A stretch of DNA of 64,000 bases from JAVBMJ01 sp031551275 (GTDB taxonomy: Bacteria > Bacteroidota > Bacteroidia > Bacteroidales > Rikenellaceae): assembly GCA_031551275.1 (NCBI GenBank), contig JAVBNX010000013.1, positions 62,001-126,000 of the forward strand, given 5' to 3'. A model generated the notes under the pieces. It ran no database searches and was not told where the DNA came from. It saw nothing but the letters and a program-made list of their open reading frames with translations. The translations under genes were made by a program, and so were the position numbers. This document shows positions 49,671 through 58,647 of the stretch, piece after piece. Position 1 is the stretch's first letter, and every line of letters begins with the position of its first letter.

Positions 49671-50570
49671 ATGAAAACGTTCCGGTTCTTTTTTCTTTTT
49701 ATCCTGGTTTTGTGGGGTTGCGGCGGGTCGGCGCAGGCGCCTGTTGAGGGCGATGCCGTTCCCCAGGAGTTGGGTATGGCCCGGGTTATGATCCCCGAAA
49801 TGCCTGCGGCGCTCGATTTTTGCGGGGAGGCGATGCCTCTGGAGCGGTTTGACGCCAAGGAGTCTTTGATGCGCGAGCTGCTCATTACCTGTTACATGCA
49901 CTCCAGGACGATGATCATGCTACTCTCCTCGGAGCGCTATTTCTCGATCATCGAGCCGATCCTCAAAAAGCGGGGGGTTCCCGAGGATTTCAAATACCTG
50001 TGCGCGGCCGAGAGCGGACTCAATCCCACGGTCGTATCGCCGGCGGGGGCGGCGGGGCTCTGGCAGATCATGTCGGCGCTGGGCAAGGAGAAAGGATTGG
50101 AGGTCAACAAACAGGTCGACGAGCGTTACCACATCGAAAAGGCGACCGAGGCGGCATGCGGCTACATACTGGACAATTACAAGCGGTTCGGGTCATGGAC
50201 CCTGGCGGCTGCGGCCTACAACCTCGGGTCGGCCGGGGTGGCCCAGCGCATGGAAAAGCAGGGCGTCAAGAGTTATTACGACCTGTTCGCGCCCGAGGAG
50301 ACCATGCGTTACCTCTACCGGATCGCAGCGCTAAAGGTATTCTTCGGCGATCCTGCCACCTACGGGTACAAGGTGGAGAAAGAGGATTTTTACCCCCTGT
50401 TGCCCGAATACAAAACCGTGACGGTCAATCACAAAGAGATCGACTGGTCGAAAGTGGCCTCCGAGAACGGGACCAACTACCGGGCCATGAGGCTGCTGAA
50501 CAACTGGATAAGGGAGTACGAACACGCCAACCCAAGCGCAAAAACCTACCAAATCAGAATAGCAAAATAG
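49671..50570 (+). CDS. Lytic transglycosylase (MltD/SLT family), lipoprotein
   Basis: 299 residues. Lipobox-like LVLWGCGG (Cys17) after a hydrophobic segment. SLT domain with catalytic Glu in CAAESGLNPTVVSPAGAAGLWQIM, then AAAAYNLGSAGV and TMRYLYRIAALKVFF. Cleaves peptidoglycan glycan strands giving 1,6-anhydro ends. No LysM repeats, unlike longer MltD proteins. Divergent from the CvfB-like gene; uvrA follows after repeat copy 3. Confidence 0.93.
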   Translation: MKTFRFFFLFILVLWGCGGSAQAPVEGDAVPQELGMARVMIPEMPAALDFCGEAMPLERFDAKESLMRELLITCYMHSRTMIMLLSSERYFSIIEPILKKRGVPEDFKYLCAAESGLNPTVVSPAGAAGLWQIMSALGKEKGLEVNKQVDERYHIEKATEAACGYILDNYKRFGSWTLAAAAYNLGSAGVAQRMEKQGVKSYYDLFAPEETMRYLYRIAALKVFFGDPATYGYKVEKEDFYPLLPEYKTVTVNHKEIDWSKVASENGTNYRAMRLLNNWIREYEHANPSAKTYQIRIAK

Positions 50571-50593
50571 ATAAACAACCTTCGGGGACGGGC

Positions 50594-50656
50594 GGGAGCA
50601 CCTTAGAAAAACTCCCCTCCCTACGGTTAGGGAGGGGACGGGGGTGGGTGATCGGA
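50594..50656 (-). repeat. GC-rich hairpin repeat, copy 3 (inverted)
   Basis: On the minus strand: CCGATCACCCACCCCCGTCC, a hairpin with AACCGTA loop, AGTTTTTCTAAGGTGCTCCCG, nearly identical to copy 1 including the flanking CGATCACCC and the tail. It lies in the 169-bp gap between the lytic transglycosylase gene and uvrA. A second small palindrome ATCACCCCGCAGGGGTGAT follows at 50664-50682. Confidence 0.8.
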
Positions 50657-50739
50657 AGCAAATCACCCCGCAGGGGTGATCGAAAACAATTGCCCCGCAA
50701 GTAGAACCTCCCAAGAAGGGAAAACGGTAAATTCGGAAA

Positions 50740-53565
50740 GTGGAAGAAAAGAAAATCACCATACGCGGGGCAAGGGTACACAACCTAAAGAACGTCGACC
50801 TGGAGATCCCCCGCAATGCGTTGGTGGTGGTGACCGGGTTGTCGGGGTCGGGCAAGTCGTCGCTCGCTTTCGATACGATCTATGCCGAGGGGCAGAGACG
50901 CTACATGGAAACCCTCTCCTCCTACGCGCGCCAGTTCGTGGGGGCGATGGAGCGGCCGGACGTCGATTCGATCACGGGGCTGAGTCCCGTGGTGGCCATC
51001 GAGCAGAAGACCACCAACAAGAACCCGCGCTCGACCGTGGGCACGGTAACCGAAATCAACGACTTTTTGCGCTTGCTCTACGCGCGCGCGTCGCGGGCTT
51101 ACTCCCCGGCCACGGGCGAGCGGATGGTCCACTACACCGACGCCCAGATCATCGATTTGATCACGACCGGGTTCCCCGGCGCGAAGGTGGCCGTGATGGC
51201 TCCCGTGGTGATCGGGCGCAAGGGGCATTACCGCGAGCTGTTCGAGGGGATGATCAAGAAGGGTTACCTCTACGCGCGGATCGACGATAAGATCGAGGAG
51301 TTGAGGCCCGGCATGAAGCTCGACCGGTACAAGGTCCACAACATCGATTTGGTCGTCGACCGGCTGGTGATCGAGGAAGGGTCGAAGCAGAGGCTGGCAT
51401 CGGCCCTTACGGAAGCCATGCGGCAGGGCAAGGGGACGATCGCGGTCTACGATTACGCCACCTCGGGATCGCGGTATTACAGCCGCCATCTGATGTGCCC
51501 GACCACGGGGATCTCGTTCCAGGACCCGGCCCCGCATACCTTTTCGTTCAACTCGCCGCAGGGGGCGTGCCCCCGGTGCAGCGGCCTGGGCGAGGAGGCG
51601 GTCTTCGATATGGGGAAGATCATTCCCAACCCCAAACGGACCATCCGGCAGGGGGCGATCGAGCCGATCGGGCCCCACAGGAGCAATTTGCTCTTCGCGC
51701 TGATCGAGGCGATGGGCAAACGGCACGGATTCTCGCTGGACGACCCCATCCAGGCGATCTCGGAGGAGGGGCTCAACGCGGTGTTGTACGGCGATCCCGA
51801 GATGGTCAGGATCAATATGCAGGAGCTGGGCATGGCCGGCGGCAACCAGATGATGGTCTGGGAGGGGGTGGCCGACTACATCGACCGCAAGGACGAGGAC
51901 GGCAAGGAGAAGGGGTGGAGGGAGCAATTTTTGATGAAGCGGGCATGCAGCGCGTGCGGGGGGACGAGGCTCAAGCCCGAATCGCTGCAATTCAGGATCG
52001 GGGAGATGAACATCGCCGATCTGAGCGCGATGAGCATACAGGACCTCGGCGAGTGGATCACGGGAATCGAGCGATACATGAATGAAAAGGAGGCGACCAT
52101 CGCCCGCGAGATCGTCAAGGAGGTGGCCGAGAGGCTGGGCTTTTTGAACGAGGTGGGGCTGGGGTACCTCTCTTTGGCGCGCTCCTCGCGGTCGCTTTCG
52201 GGGGGGGAGAGCCAGCGCATACGGCTGGCCACACAGATCGGCTCCAAGCTGGTCAATGTGCTTTATATTTTGGATGAACCGAGTATCGGGTTGCACCAAC
52301 GGGACAACAGGAGGCTGATCCAGAGCCTTCGCAAACTGAGGGACGCGGGCAATTCGGTAATCGTGGTCGAACACGACGAGGAGATGATACGCAGCGCGGA
52401 CCATATCGTCGACGTGGGTCCGGCGGCCGGGCGCAAAGGGGGGCATATCGTGGCCCAGGGGACGCCCGGGCAGATCCTGCGCAGCGACACGATCACCGCC
52501 GATTACCTGTGCTGCAGGCGGCGGATCGAGATCCCCGGGAGCAGGCGTCCCGGCAACGGGAAAGAGATCCGGGTGGTCGGGGCCAAAGGCAACAACCTGA
52601 AGGATATCACGGCCGTTTTCCCCCTCGGGACGCTTACCTGCGTGACCGGGGTGAGCGGAAGCGGCAAGTCGACGCTCGTGGGGGAGACGTTGGAGCCCGC
52701 GCTGAGCAAGTTCTTATACCGCTCCTACGCGCAACCGTTGGCGCATGAGCGGATCGAAGGGATGGAGCTGATCGACAAGCTGGTGGTGGTGGACCAGTCG
52801 CCCATCGGGCGCACGCCCAGAAGCAATCCGGCCACCTACTCCAATGTGTTCGGGGATATACGCAAGTTGTTCGAGCAGACCACAGACGCGCAGATACGGG
52901 GTTTTAAAGCGAACAGGTTTTCGTTCAACGTGAAGGGCGGGCGGTGCGAGGAGTGCCGCGGCGCGGGGGTGCAGACCATCGAGATGAGCTTTCTGCCCGA
53001 CGTGTACGTCAAATGCAAGGTCTGCGGGGGGCAGCGCTACAACCGCGAGACGCTCGAGGTCAAATACAAGGGCAAGAACATCAGCCAGGTGCTGGAAATG
53101 ACGGTCAACGCGGCGGTGGAGTTTTTCGGGAGCATCCCCAACATCAACCAGAAACTCAAGGCGATCCAGGATGTGGGATTGGGGTATGTGACCCTGGGGC
53201 AGCCCTGCACCACCCTCTCCGGCGGGGAGAGCCAGCGCATCAAGCTCTCGTCGGAGCTGGCGCGCAAGGATACCGGCAAGACGCTCTACATCCTGGACGA
53301 GCCCACCACCGGACTGCACTTCGAGGATGTGAGGGTGCTGTTGGAGGTGTTGCAGAAGCTCGTGGCGCGGGGAAACAGCATGATCGTGATCGAGCACAAC
53401 CTCGACGTGATCAAGGTCGCAGACCACCTGATCGATATGGGCCTCGAAGGGGGCGCGGCGGGCGGGCGCATCGTGGCGCAGGGGACGCCGGAGCAGGTGG
53501 CGCAGGACGGGTTGGGCTACACGGCCAAATATTTGGCCGAGTTGCTGGAAAACCCGAAAAAATAG
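50740..53565 (+). CDS. uvrA: UvrABC excision nuclease subunit A
   Basis: Damage sensor of nucleotide-excision repair, 941 residues, dual ABC ATPase. Walker A GLSGSGKSSLAFDT and GVSGSGKSTLVGE; two LSGGESQRI signatures; zinc-binding cysteines CPRCSG/CSACGGTRLKPE and CEECRGAGVQTIEMSFLPDV/CKVCGGQRYN. Starts with GTG at 50740 (reads MEEKKITIRGARVHNLKNVDLEIPR), the family start. Upstream gap holds repeat copy 3. Confidence 0.97.
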   Translation: MEEKKITIRGARVHNLKNVDLEIPRNALVVVTGLSGSGKSSLAFDTIYAEGQRRYMETLSSYARQFVGAMERPDVDSITGLSPVVAIEQKTTNKNPRSTVGTVTEINDFLRLLYARASRAYSPATGERMVHYTDAQIIDLITTGFPGAKVAVMAPVVIGRKGHYRELFEGMIKKGYLYARIDDKIEELRPGMKLDRYKVHNIDLVVDRLVIEEGSKQRLASALTEAMRQGKGTIAVYDYATSGSRYYSRHLMCPTTGISFQDPAPHTFSFNSPQGACPRCSGLGEEAVFDMGKIIPNPKRTIRQGAIEPIGPHRSNLLFALIEAMGKRHGFSLDDPIQAISEEGLNAVLYGDPEMVRINMQELGMAGGNQMMVWEGVADYIDRKDEDGKEKGWREQFLMKRACSACGGTRLKPESLQFRIGEMNIADLSAMSIQDLGEWITGIERYMNEKEATIAREIVKEVAERLGFLNEVGLGYLSLARSSRSLSGGESQRIRLATQIGSKLVNVLYILDEPSIGLHQRDNRRLIQSLRKLRDAGNSVIVVEHDEEMIRSADHIVDVGPAAGRKGGHIVAQGTPGQILRSDTITADYLCCRRRIEIPGSRRPGNGKEIRVVGAKGNNLKDITAVFPLGTLTCVTGVSGSGKSTLVGETLEPALSKFLYRSYAQPLAHERIEGMELIDKLVVVDQSPIGRTPRSNPATYSNVFGDIRKLFEQTTDAQIRGFKANRFSFNVKGGRCEECRGAGVQTIEMSFLPDVYVKCKVCGGQRYNRETLEVKYKGKNISQVLEMTVNAAVEFFGSIPNINQKLKAIQDVGLGYVTLGQPCTTLSGGESQRIKLSSELARKDTGKTLYILDEPTTGLHFEDVRVLLEVLQKLVARGNSMIVIEHNLDVIKVADHLIDMGLEGGAAGGRIVAQGTPEQVAQDGLGYTAKYLAELLENPKK

Positions 53566-53602
53566 TAACTTTACTTTCAATTACCCCCTAAAACCACACG
53601 CC

Positions 53603-56182
53603 ATGAAAAAGCTCGTCCTGCTTTTTTCATCCTGTTTTGCCTTTTTGGCGGCCATCGGCCAGTCCTATGACAAGAACGAAGTCGCCCAACTCGCTGCGTT
53701 CCTCAACCTACCGAGCCACGAACAGGGAAAGACCAACGCCCAGGCTTTGGGCGTGACCGTGGGCGTGACCGCCGAAAACGCCAAGGAGTGGATCGGGGTG
53801 CTCGCCTACTCCTTTACCAACGACGGCGGGGTCGACTACGTGAAATGGGTGCGCATCGAAAAGAGCGAGAAACCCCGGTTGGGCGGGGCGCTGAAACTCG
53901 ATCAGTTTTCGCAACTACTATACTTTACCGTCAACCGCATGGGCGAGGAGGTGAGTTTGACCTCTTGCCCGCTGCTCAAAGAGGTGGTTATCAGGAACAA
54001 CTACGCTGAAGACCACCTCCAGAAGCGCAAGCTGACGATCACGGGGTGTCCCGCGGTCAACATCCTTACGCTGGACTGCGTGGTGAGCGAGTTCGTATTC
54101 AAGGATTGCACCGCAGTAGGCAAGGTCGATATCACGGGCACGAAGATGGACTCCATCGACATGTCGGGCCAGACGGCGGCGACCATGCTCAGGTTCAACG
54201 GCAACGCCTTCCGCTCGATCAAAATACCCGATCCGGGCAATTACAGCTTCGAATGCAAGTACAACCAGTTGGCCCCGGTCGAGGTAAACCGCCTTTTCAG
54301 GCAGATTACCAAGGACGAGTGGGACCTCGCCAAGCCCTCGCACTTCTTTACCGACGTGACCCCGCAGACGATCGTCTACCGCGATCCCAAAACGGGGCGC
54401 GACTCGATTCCCGCCGGATCGACCGTCGACCTGAGTTCGCAGACCGTGCTCCATTACGGCCTGGACAAGGAGAAAAAGTCCTTTACGGGGAGCTTTAAGT
54501 GGCAATATGAGAAGATCGAGTCGTGGGGCGGCAAGTCGATGGTGGAGATCCCCGGCGCGGGGAATACCTCCAAACTGACGCTCGGCGCGGAGTGGGCGGG
54601 GAAGAACATTGTCTGCACCTACCTCAATGCGCCCTTCTTCTCGGGCAGTGATATACGCTACCTGGTCCGCGTCTACGTTCCCGCATCGTCGGGCGGCGGC
54701 GGCACGGGCGGCGCGGGCGTGGGCACCGCCGGAATAAAAGGCGTGGAGGGCGGCACGTCGACCACTACCGTTTTCGGCGGGGGGAGTACGGAAACCCCGG
54801 CTCGAACAGGAACGACGGGTGGTGGTGCGGGCGTGGGCACCGCCGGAATAAAAGGCGCAGAGGGCGGCACGTCGACCACTACCGTTTTCGGTGGGGGAGG
54901 CACAGAAACCCCGGTAGGAACGGGAACGGCTGGCGCAGGTAGCGGAACAGGGGCAGGCACAACGGGTGCGACGGCCTCGGGGACGGGGACGGGCTCGACC
55001 ACCCCGGCGACCGGGAAAGGAACGACTGCAACTACTCCCGGCGGCCTCTCCGGATTGACCACAGGGACAGGGCCGGGTACGACGACGACCACAACCGGAA
55101 CGACGACGGGGACGGGGACCACCCCGGCGACCGGAAAAGGAACGACCACAACAACCCCCGGCGGCCTCTCAGGATTGACCACGGGGACAGGGCCGGGTAC
55201 TACGACGACCGCCGGGACGGGTACGTCGGCAAGCGCGACCGGGACCTCAACAGCGTCCTCCACGACGACCACGACCACAACGACGAGCAAGCCCGGGGCG
55301 TCGGAAAACGACCCGGCCGAGATCGAGAAGCAGAACCTGATCTACTGGGAGGCCGTAGCGATCCCCGACAAGGATATTTTCGTCCCTGAGGGGGCAGTTA
55401 AGCGCATGGAGCCGCACAAGTACAACAAGTACGACAAAAAGTGGACGGACGAGTACCCCAACATGAACCGGGAGATCGCCATCGAATTGATACGCCAGTA
55501 CAACAACTATCCCGCAGAAATCTGGCGTGATATAGCGGACAACTCCTCGGTAAACAACAACTGGGGGGATATCGACCATAGCAAACCCCTCTGGAAAGCC
55601 CTGCTCCAGGTCGGGGTCCTTAAATCCAAAATCACGGGGTACATTTTCAGACCCGCGGGCGCCGAGTGGCTCAAACCCTACATTGAATTCAAGTACAGCT
55701 ACACCATTCCCGAGCAGTACGAAGAGTACCGGATCAAGGTCTATACCCCCGCCTCGGAATACTATTACGTGAAGCTGGGCACGGTCAACCTCGACCGGGT
55801 GACCGATATGCTCTACGAAGAGAAGATGGGCTACAAGTTCTGCCACGTCTATTGGGACGAGGGGATCTTCGACACCACGCCCTACTACATCCCCATATAC
55901 GGCTGCTGGCTGGCGGACGACCAGGGCAAGCCCATCGACAATTTGCCGGGCGTGACCACCCTGATCCTCGCACCCGGCGAGAAAGAGTGGAAAGTGAGCG
56001 GGCAGAAGTTCGACGGGAAGCGCGCCCGGGAGTTCGGCTACCAGGGCGTGGAGCGCAAGTGGTCGGCCGGCAGCGCGGGGGCGATCGGATGGCACTGTTA
56101 TACCATCAAGCCGGGCAAATCGCAGACCGTCAGGATGGATAAAGACGATTTCCAGCAACAGACCAATCCCTTCAGATTATAA
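53603..56182 (+). CDS. Secreted protein with Gly/Thr-rich repeated linker
   Basis: 859 residues, not a named family. Signal peptide to GQSYD. N-terminal ~120-260 resemble irregular leucine-rich-type strands (LKEVVIRNN, LRFNGNAFRSIKIP). A ~200-residue linker (about 362-563) contains two imperfect tandem pairs: GGAGVGTAGIKG...TSTTTVFGGG twice and TTPATGKGTT...PGGLSGLTTGTGPG twice, closing in a Thr run. The C-terminal 290 residues are Tyr/Trp-rich and beta-like. Domain linkers of this type suit a surface protein. The stop overlaps the SDR start by one base. Confidence 0.65.
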   Translation: MKKLVLLFSSCFAFLAAIGQSYDKNEVAQLAAFLNLPSHEQGKTNAQALGVTVGVTAENAKEWIGVLAYSFTNDGGVDYVKWVRIEKSEKPRLGGALKLDQFSQLLYFTVNRMGEEVSLTSCPLLKEVVIRNNYAEDHLQKRKLTITGCPAVNILTLDCVVSEFVFKDCTAVGKVDITGTKMDSIDMSGQTAATMLRFNGNAFRSIKIPDPGNYSFECKYNQLAPVEVNRLFRQITKDEWDLAKPSHFFTDVTPQTIVYRDPKTGRDSIPAGSTVDLSSQTVLHYGLDKEKKSFTGSFKWQYEKIESWGGKSMVEIPGAGNTSKLTLGAEWAGKNIVCTYLNAPFFSGSDIRYLVRVYVPASSGGGGTGGAGVGTAGIKGVEGGTSTTTVFGGGSTETPARTGTTGGGAGVGTAGIKGAEGGTSTTTVFGGGGTETPVGTGTAGAGSGTGAGTTGATASGTGTGSTTPATGKGTTATTPGGLSGLTTGTGPGTTTTTTGTTTGTGTTPATGKGTTTTTPGGLSGLTTGTGPGTTTTAGTGTSASATGTSTASSTTTTTTTTSKPGASENDPAEIEKQNLIYWEAVAIPDKDIFVPEGAVKRMEPHKYNKYDKKWTDEYPNMNREIAIELIRQYNNYPAEIWRDIADNSSVNNNWGDIDHSKPLWKALLQVGVLKSKITGYIFRPAGAEWLKPYIEFKYSYTIPEQYEEYRIKVYTPASEYYYVKLGTVNLDRVTDMLYEEKMGYKFCHVYWDEGIFDTTPYYIPIYGCWLADDQGKPIDNLPGVTTLILAPGEKEWKVSGQKFDGKRAREFGYQGVERKWSAGSAGAIGWHCYTIKPGKSQTVRMDKDDFQQQTNPFRL

Positions 56183-56997
56183 TGACCGGTTTCAAAAACA
56201 AGAGTGTGGTGATAACGGGCGCGTCGTCGGGGATCGGCGAGGCGCTGGCAAAGGAGTTTTTCGGCCTGGGGGCCTATGTGACCGTCGGGGCGCGCAGCCT
56301 CGACAAGTTGCAGGCCCTCTGCGCGCAGATCGATCCCGCGGGGAACCGCACGGCCTGCGCGGCGTGCGACGTGGCTTCATTCGACGATTGCAAACGGCTG
56401 GTCGATACCGCCGTGCAGCGTTTCGGCGGGGTGGACGTGCTGATCTGCAACGCGGGGATCTCGATGCGGGCCTTGTTCGACGAGGTGGACCTGGGGGTTT
56501 TGCACAAGCTGATGGATGTGAACTTCTGGGGGTGCGTGAACTGCACGAAGGCCGCGTTGTCCTACCTGCAAGCCTCCAAAGGGTCGGTGGTGGGGGTCTC
56601 CTCGGTGGCCGGGATGCACGGTTTGCCCGGGCGCACGGGCTATTCGGCTTCCAAGTACGCCATGGGGGGATTTTTGGAGACCATACGGATCGAAAACCTG
56701 AAAAAGGGGCTCCACGTGATGGTGGCCTACCCCGGATTCACCGCCTCGAACGTGCGTTTCAGCGCGTTGGTCGCCGACGGCAGTGCGCAGGGCGAGACCC
56801 CGCGCGACGAGGGCAAAATGATGTCCCCGGAGGAGGTCGCGCGCCGGATTACCAAAGGCGTCGCACGCCGCAAACGCGAGTTGCGCATGGATTTCAACGG
56901 CAGGGCGACCCATATCCTGAAAAAATTCGCGCCCGGGTTCCTGGACAAGATGTTCTACAACCACATGGCCAAAGAGCCCGATTCGCCCTTTAAATAA
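56182..56997 (+). CDS. Short-chain dehydrogenase/reductase
   Basis: 271-residue NAD(P)-dependent oxidoreductase. Cofactor motif TGASSGIGEALAKE, structural NAGIS, catalytic Ser in VGVSSVAGMHG and YSASKYAMGG with the Tyr-Lys pair. Extended C-terminus (RKRELRMDFNGRATHILKKFAPGFLDKMF) typical of the DltE/YohF-like 'classical' branch acting on lipids or sterols; substrate not determined. Overlaps both neighbours by one base (TAATG), so it is part of a tightly coupled operon. Confidence 0.93.
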   Translation: MTGFKNKSVVITGASSGIGEALAKEFFGLGAYVTVGARSLDKLQALCAQIDPAGNRTACAACDVASFDDCKRLVDTAVQRFGGVDVLICNAGISMRALFDEVDLGVLHKLMDVNFWGCVNCTKAALSYLQASKGSVVGVSSVAGMHGLPGRTGYSASKYAMGGFLETIRIENLKKGLHVMVAYPGFTASNVRFSALVADGSAQGETPRDEGKMMSPEEVARRITKGVARRKRELRMDFNGRATHILKKFAPGFLDKMFYNHMAKEPDSPFK

Positions 56998-58457
56998 TGG
57001 GGTTGACGGTCCGGATCGAAGGGGCGGTCGCACGCGAGGAGTGTTTCCGGTTTTTTAAACCGGTGGACTGGACCGTCCTGCCGGGCGAGCAATGGGCTGT
57101 GGTGGGTCCCAACGGCGCGGGAAAGAGCGTGCTGGCGGGGATACTGACCGGGCGGATACCGTGCCGGGAGGGGCGGGTGGAGATCCTGTGCGATGGGGCG
57201 GCCGTAAGCGCCTACGACACCGTTAAAACGATCGAATTCCGGGATATTTACTCGCTCGGCGGCAGCCACGGCGTCTATTACCAGCAGCGTTGGAACGCTT
57301 CGGAGACGGATCTCGTTCCCTTGGCGGGGGAGATCTTCGGGGTGGACGATCCGGGCGCGTGGAGTGCGGCGTTGCCCGACGGTCCCGTGCGCAGGGCGGC
57401 AGAGCGCTACGGGATAGATGGAATGCTCCGCAAGCGGATCATTTCGCTGTCGAGCGGGGAGTTGCGCAAACTATTGGTTATCCGCGCGTTGCTTGCATCG
57501 CCCCAGATGCTGATCATCGACAATCCCTTTATCGGGTTGGACGCGCGATCGAGGCAGCAACTGGACGATATGTTGCGCGAGCTGGCCGGGGAGGGGATGC
57601 AGATGGTTTTGCTGTTGTCCGATCCGGGGGAGATCCCTTTGTGGGTCGGCAAGGTATTGCCGATTAGGGACATGACGGTGCTCGGGGCGGCTTCGCGCGA
57701 GGAATTTTCGGCGGACGGAAGATCGACGGGGGAGCTTTTCCCCGAACCCGGGACGATAGGGGAGCTGCCGGAAGCGGTCACTCCGGGCGGCGGGTACGAT
57801 GTGGCCGTGAAGATGCAAAAGGTGGGGGTGCGGTACGGCGATACGCAGATCCTGCAGGGGATCGACTGGGAGGTCCGGCGCGGGGAGCGGTGGGCGCTGC
57901 TCGGCCCCAACGGGAGCGGGAAATCGACCCTTTTGAGCCTGGTGTGCGGCGACAATCCGCAGGCCTACGCCAACCGGATCACCCTTTTCGACCGTGCCAG
58001 GGGGAGCGGGGAGAGCATCTGGGAGATCAAGCGGCGGATCGGCCATTTGAATCCCGATATCCATAATTTTTACCTGAAAGACATTCCCGCCGTGGATGTG
58101 GTCGCCTCGGGGTTGTTCGACTCGGTGGGGCTTTACCACACCCCCACCCCGGAGCAGCAGGCGCTGGCCCTCGAGTGGCTCGGAATGTTGGGCGGGGCCC
58201 ATCTGGCGGGGCGGTCGTTCATCCGGCTCTCGTTCGGGGAGCAGCGGCTGGCGCTGCTGGCGCGAGCGATGGTCAAAAATCCCGACCTACTGATCCTGGA
58301 CGAGCCCCTGCACGGGCTGGACCTAACCTCCAAGCGCAGGGCACGCGAGGTGGTCGGAAAGTTCGCGGCGCAGGCGGGCAGGACGATGATCTACGTGACG
58401 CACTACCCGGGGGAGATTCCCCAGGGGGTGGACCATACGCTGGAGTTGCGGAAATAA
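56997..58457 (+). CDS. ModF-like double ABC ATPase
   Basis: 486 residues with two nucleotide-binding domains and no membrane segment, like E. coli ModF. NBD1: GPNGAGKSVLAG, LSSGELRKL, Walker B MLIIDNPFIGLD, where Asn stands in place of the catalytic Glu. NBD2: GPNGSGKSTLL, LSFGEQRLALLARA, LLILDEPLHGLD, intact. ModF proteins are associated with molybdate systems but their role is unproven; no mod genes lie here. Last gene of the operon with the SDR and the Gly/Thr-rich protein, ending at an intrinsic terminator. Confidence 0.88.
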   Translation: MGLTVRIEGAVAREECFRFFKPVDWTVLPGEQWAVVGPNGAGKSVLAGILTGRIPCREGRVEILCDGAAVSAYDTVKTIEFRDIYSLGGSHGVYYQQRWNASETDLVPLAGEIFGVDDPGAWSAALPDGPVRRAAERYGIDGMLRKRIISLSSGELRKLLVIRALLASPQMLIIDNPFIGLDARSRQQLDDMLRELAGEGMQMVLLLSDPGEIPLWVGKVLPIRDMTVLGAASREEFSADGRSTGELFPEPGTIGELPEAVTPGGGYDVAVKMQKVGVRYGDTQILQGIDWEVRRGERWALLGPNGSGKSTLLSLVCGDNPQAYANRITLFDRARGSGESIWEIKRRIGHLNPDIHNFYLKDIPAVDVVASGLFDSVGLYHTPTPEQQALALEWLGMLGGAHLAGRSFIRLSFGEQRLALLARAMVKNPDLLILDEPLHGLDLTSKRRAREVVGKFAAQAGRTMIYVTHYPGEIPQGVDHTLELRK

Positions 58458-58458
58458 A

Positions 58459-58481
58459 AAAGGTGGGAAATTCCCACCTTT
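58459..58481. terminator. Intrinsic terminator between convergent ModF-like gene and rpoN
   Basis: Palindromic stem AAAGGTGGGA/TCCCACCTTT with a 3-nt loop immediately after the stop codon. A-rich on the left and T-rich on the right, so it could act on both strands. Confidence 0.75.
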
Positions 58482-58518
58482 CTTAGTTGTGTCTTGCCTT
58501 GGCGTCGGTCCGGGTCGC

Positions 58519-58639
58519 GCTGTGCGGAGAGTGCGGCAGGTTTGGACGATCGTTCAGTCTTTCAAACCGCAGCGTACTCAAGTACGTGAGGATTTGGAAG
58601 CTGAAGGATCGTTCAAAGATGCCGTGCTATACGCGCAGC
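58519..58639 (-). repeat. Covarying ~121-nt hairpin element, copy D
   Basis: Stems again differ yet pair: ACGATC (58546-58551) with GATCGT (58607-58612), CTTTCAAA (58559-58566) with TTTGGAAG (58593-58600). Tip GCGTACTCAAGTACGTGAGG on the plus strand. It lies 9 nt beyond the rpoN stop codon, between rpoN and the ModF-like gene terminator. Confidence 0.85.
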
Positions 58640-58647
58640 TACGGTCC

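Noticed and set aside
54700..55300. CRISPR-like direct repeats
   Set aside because: The repeats are in frame within a coding sequence, code Gly/Thr-rich protein, and have no spacer pattern.
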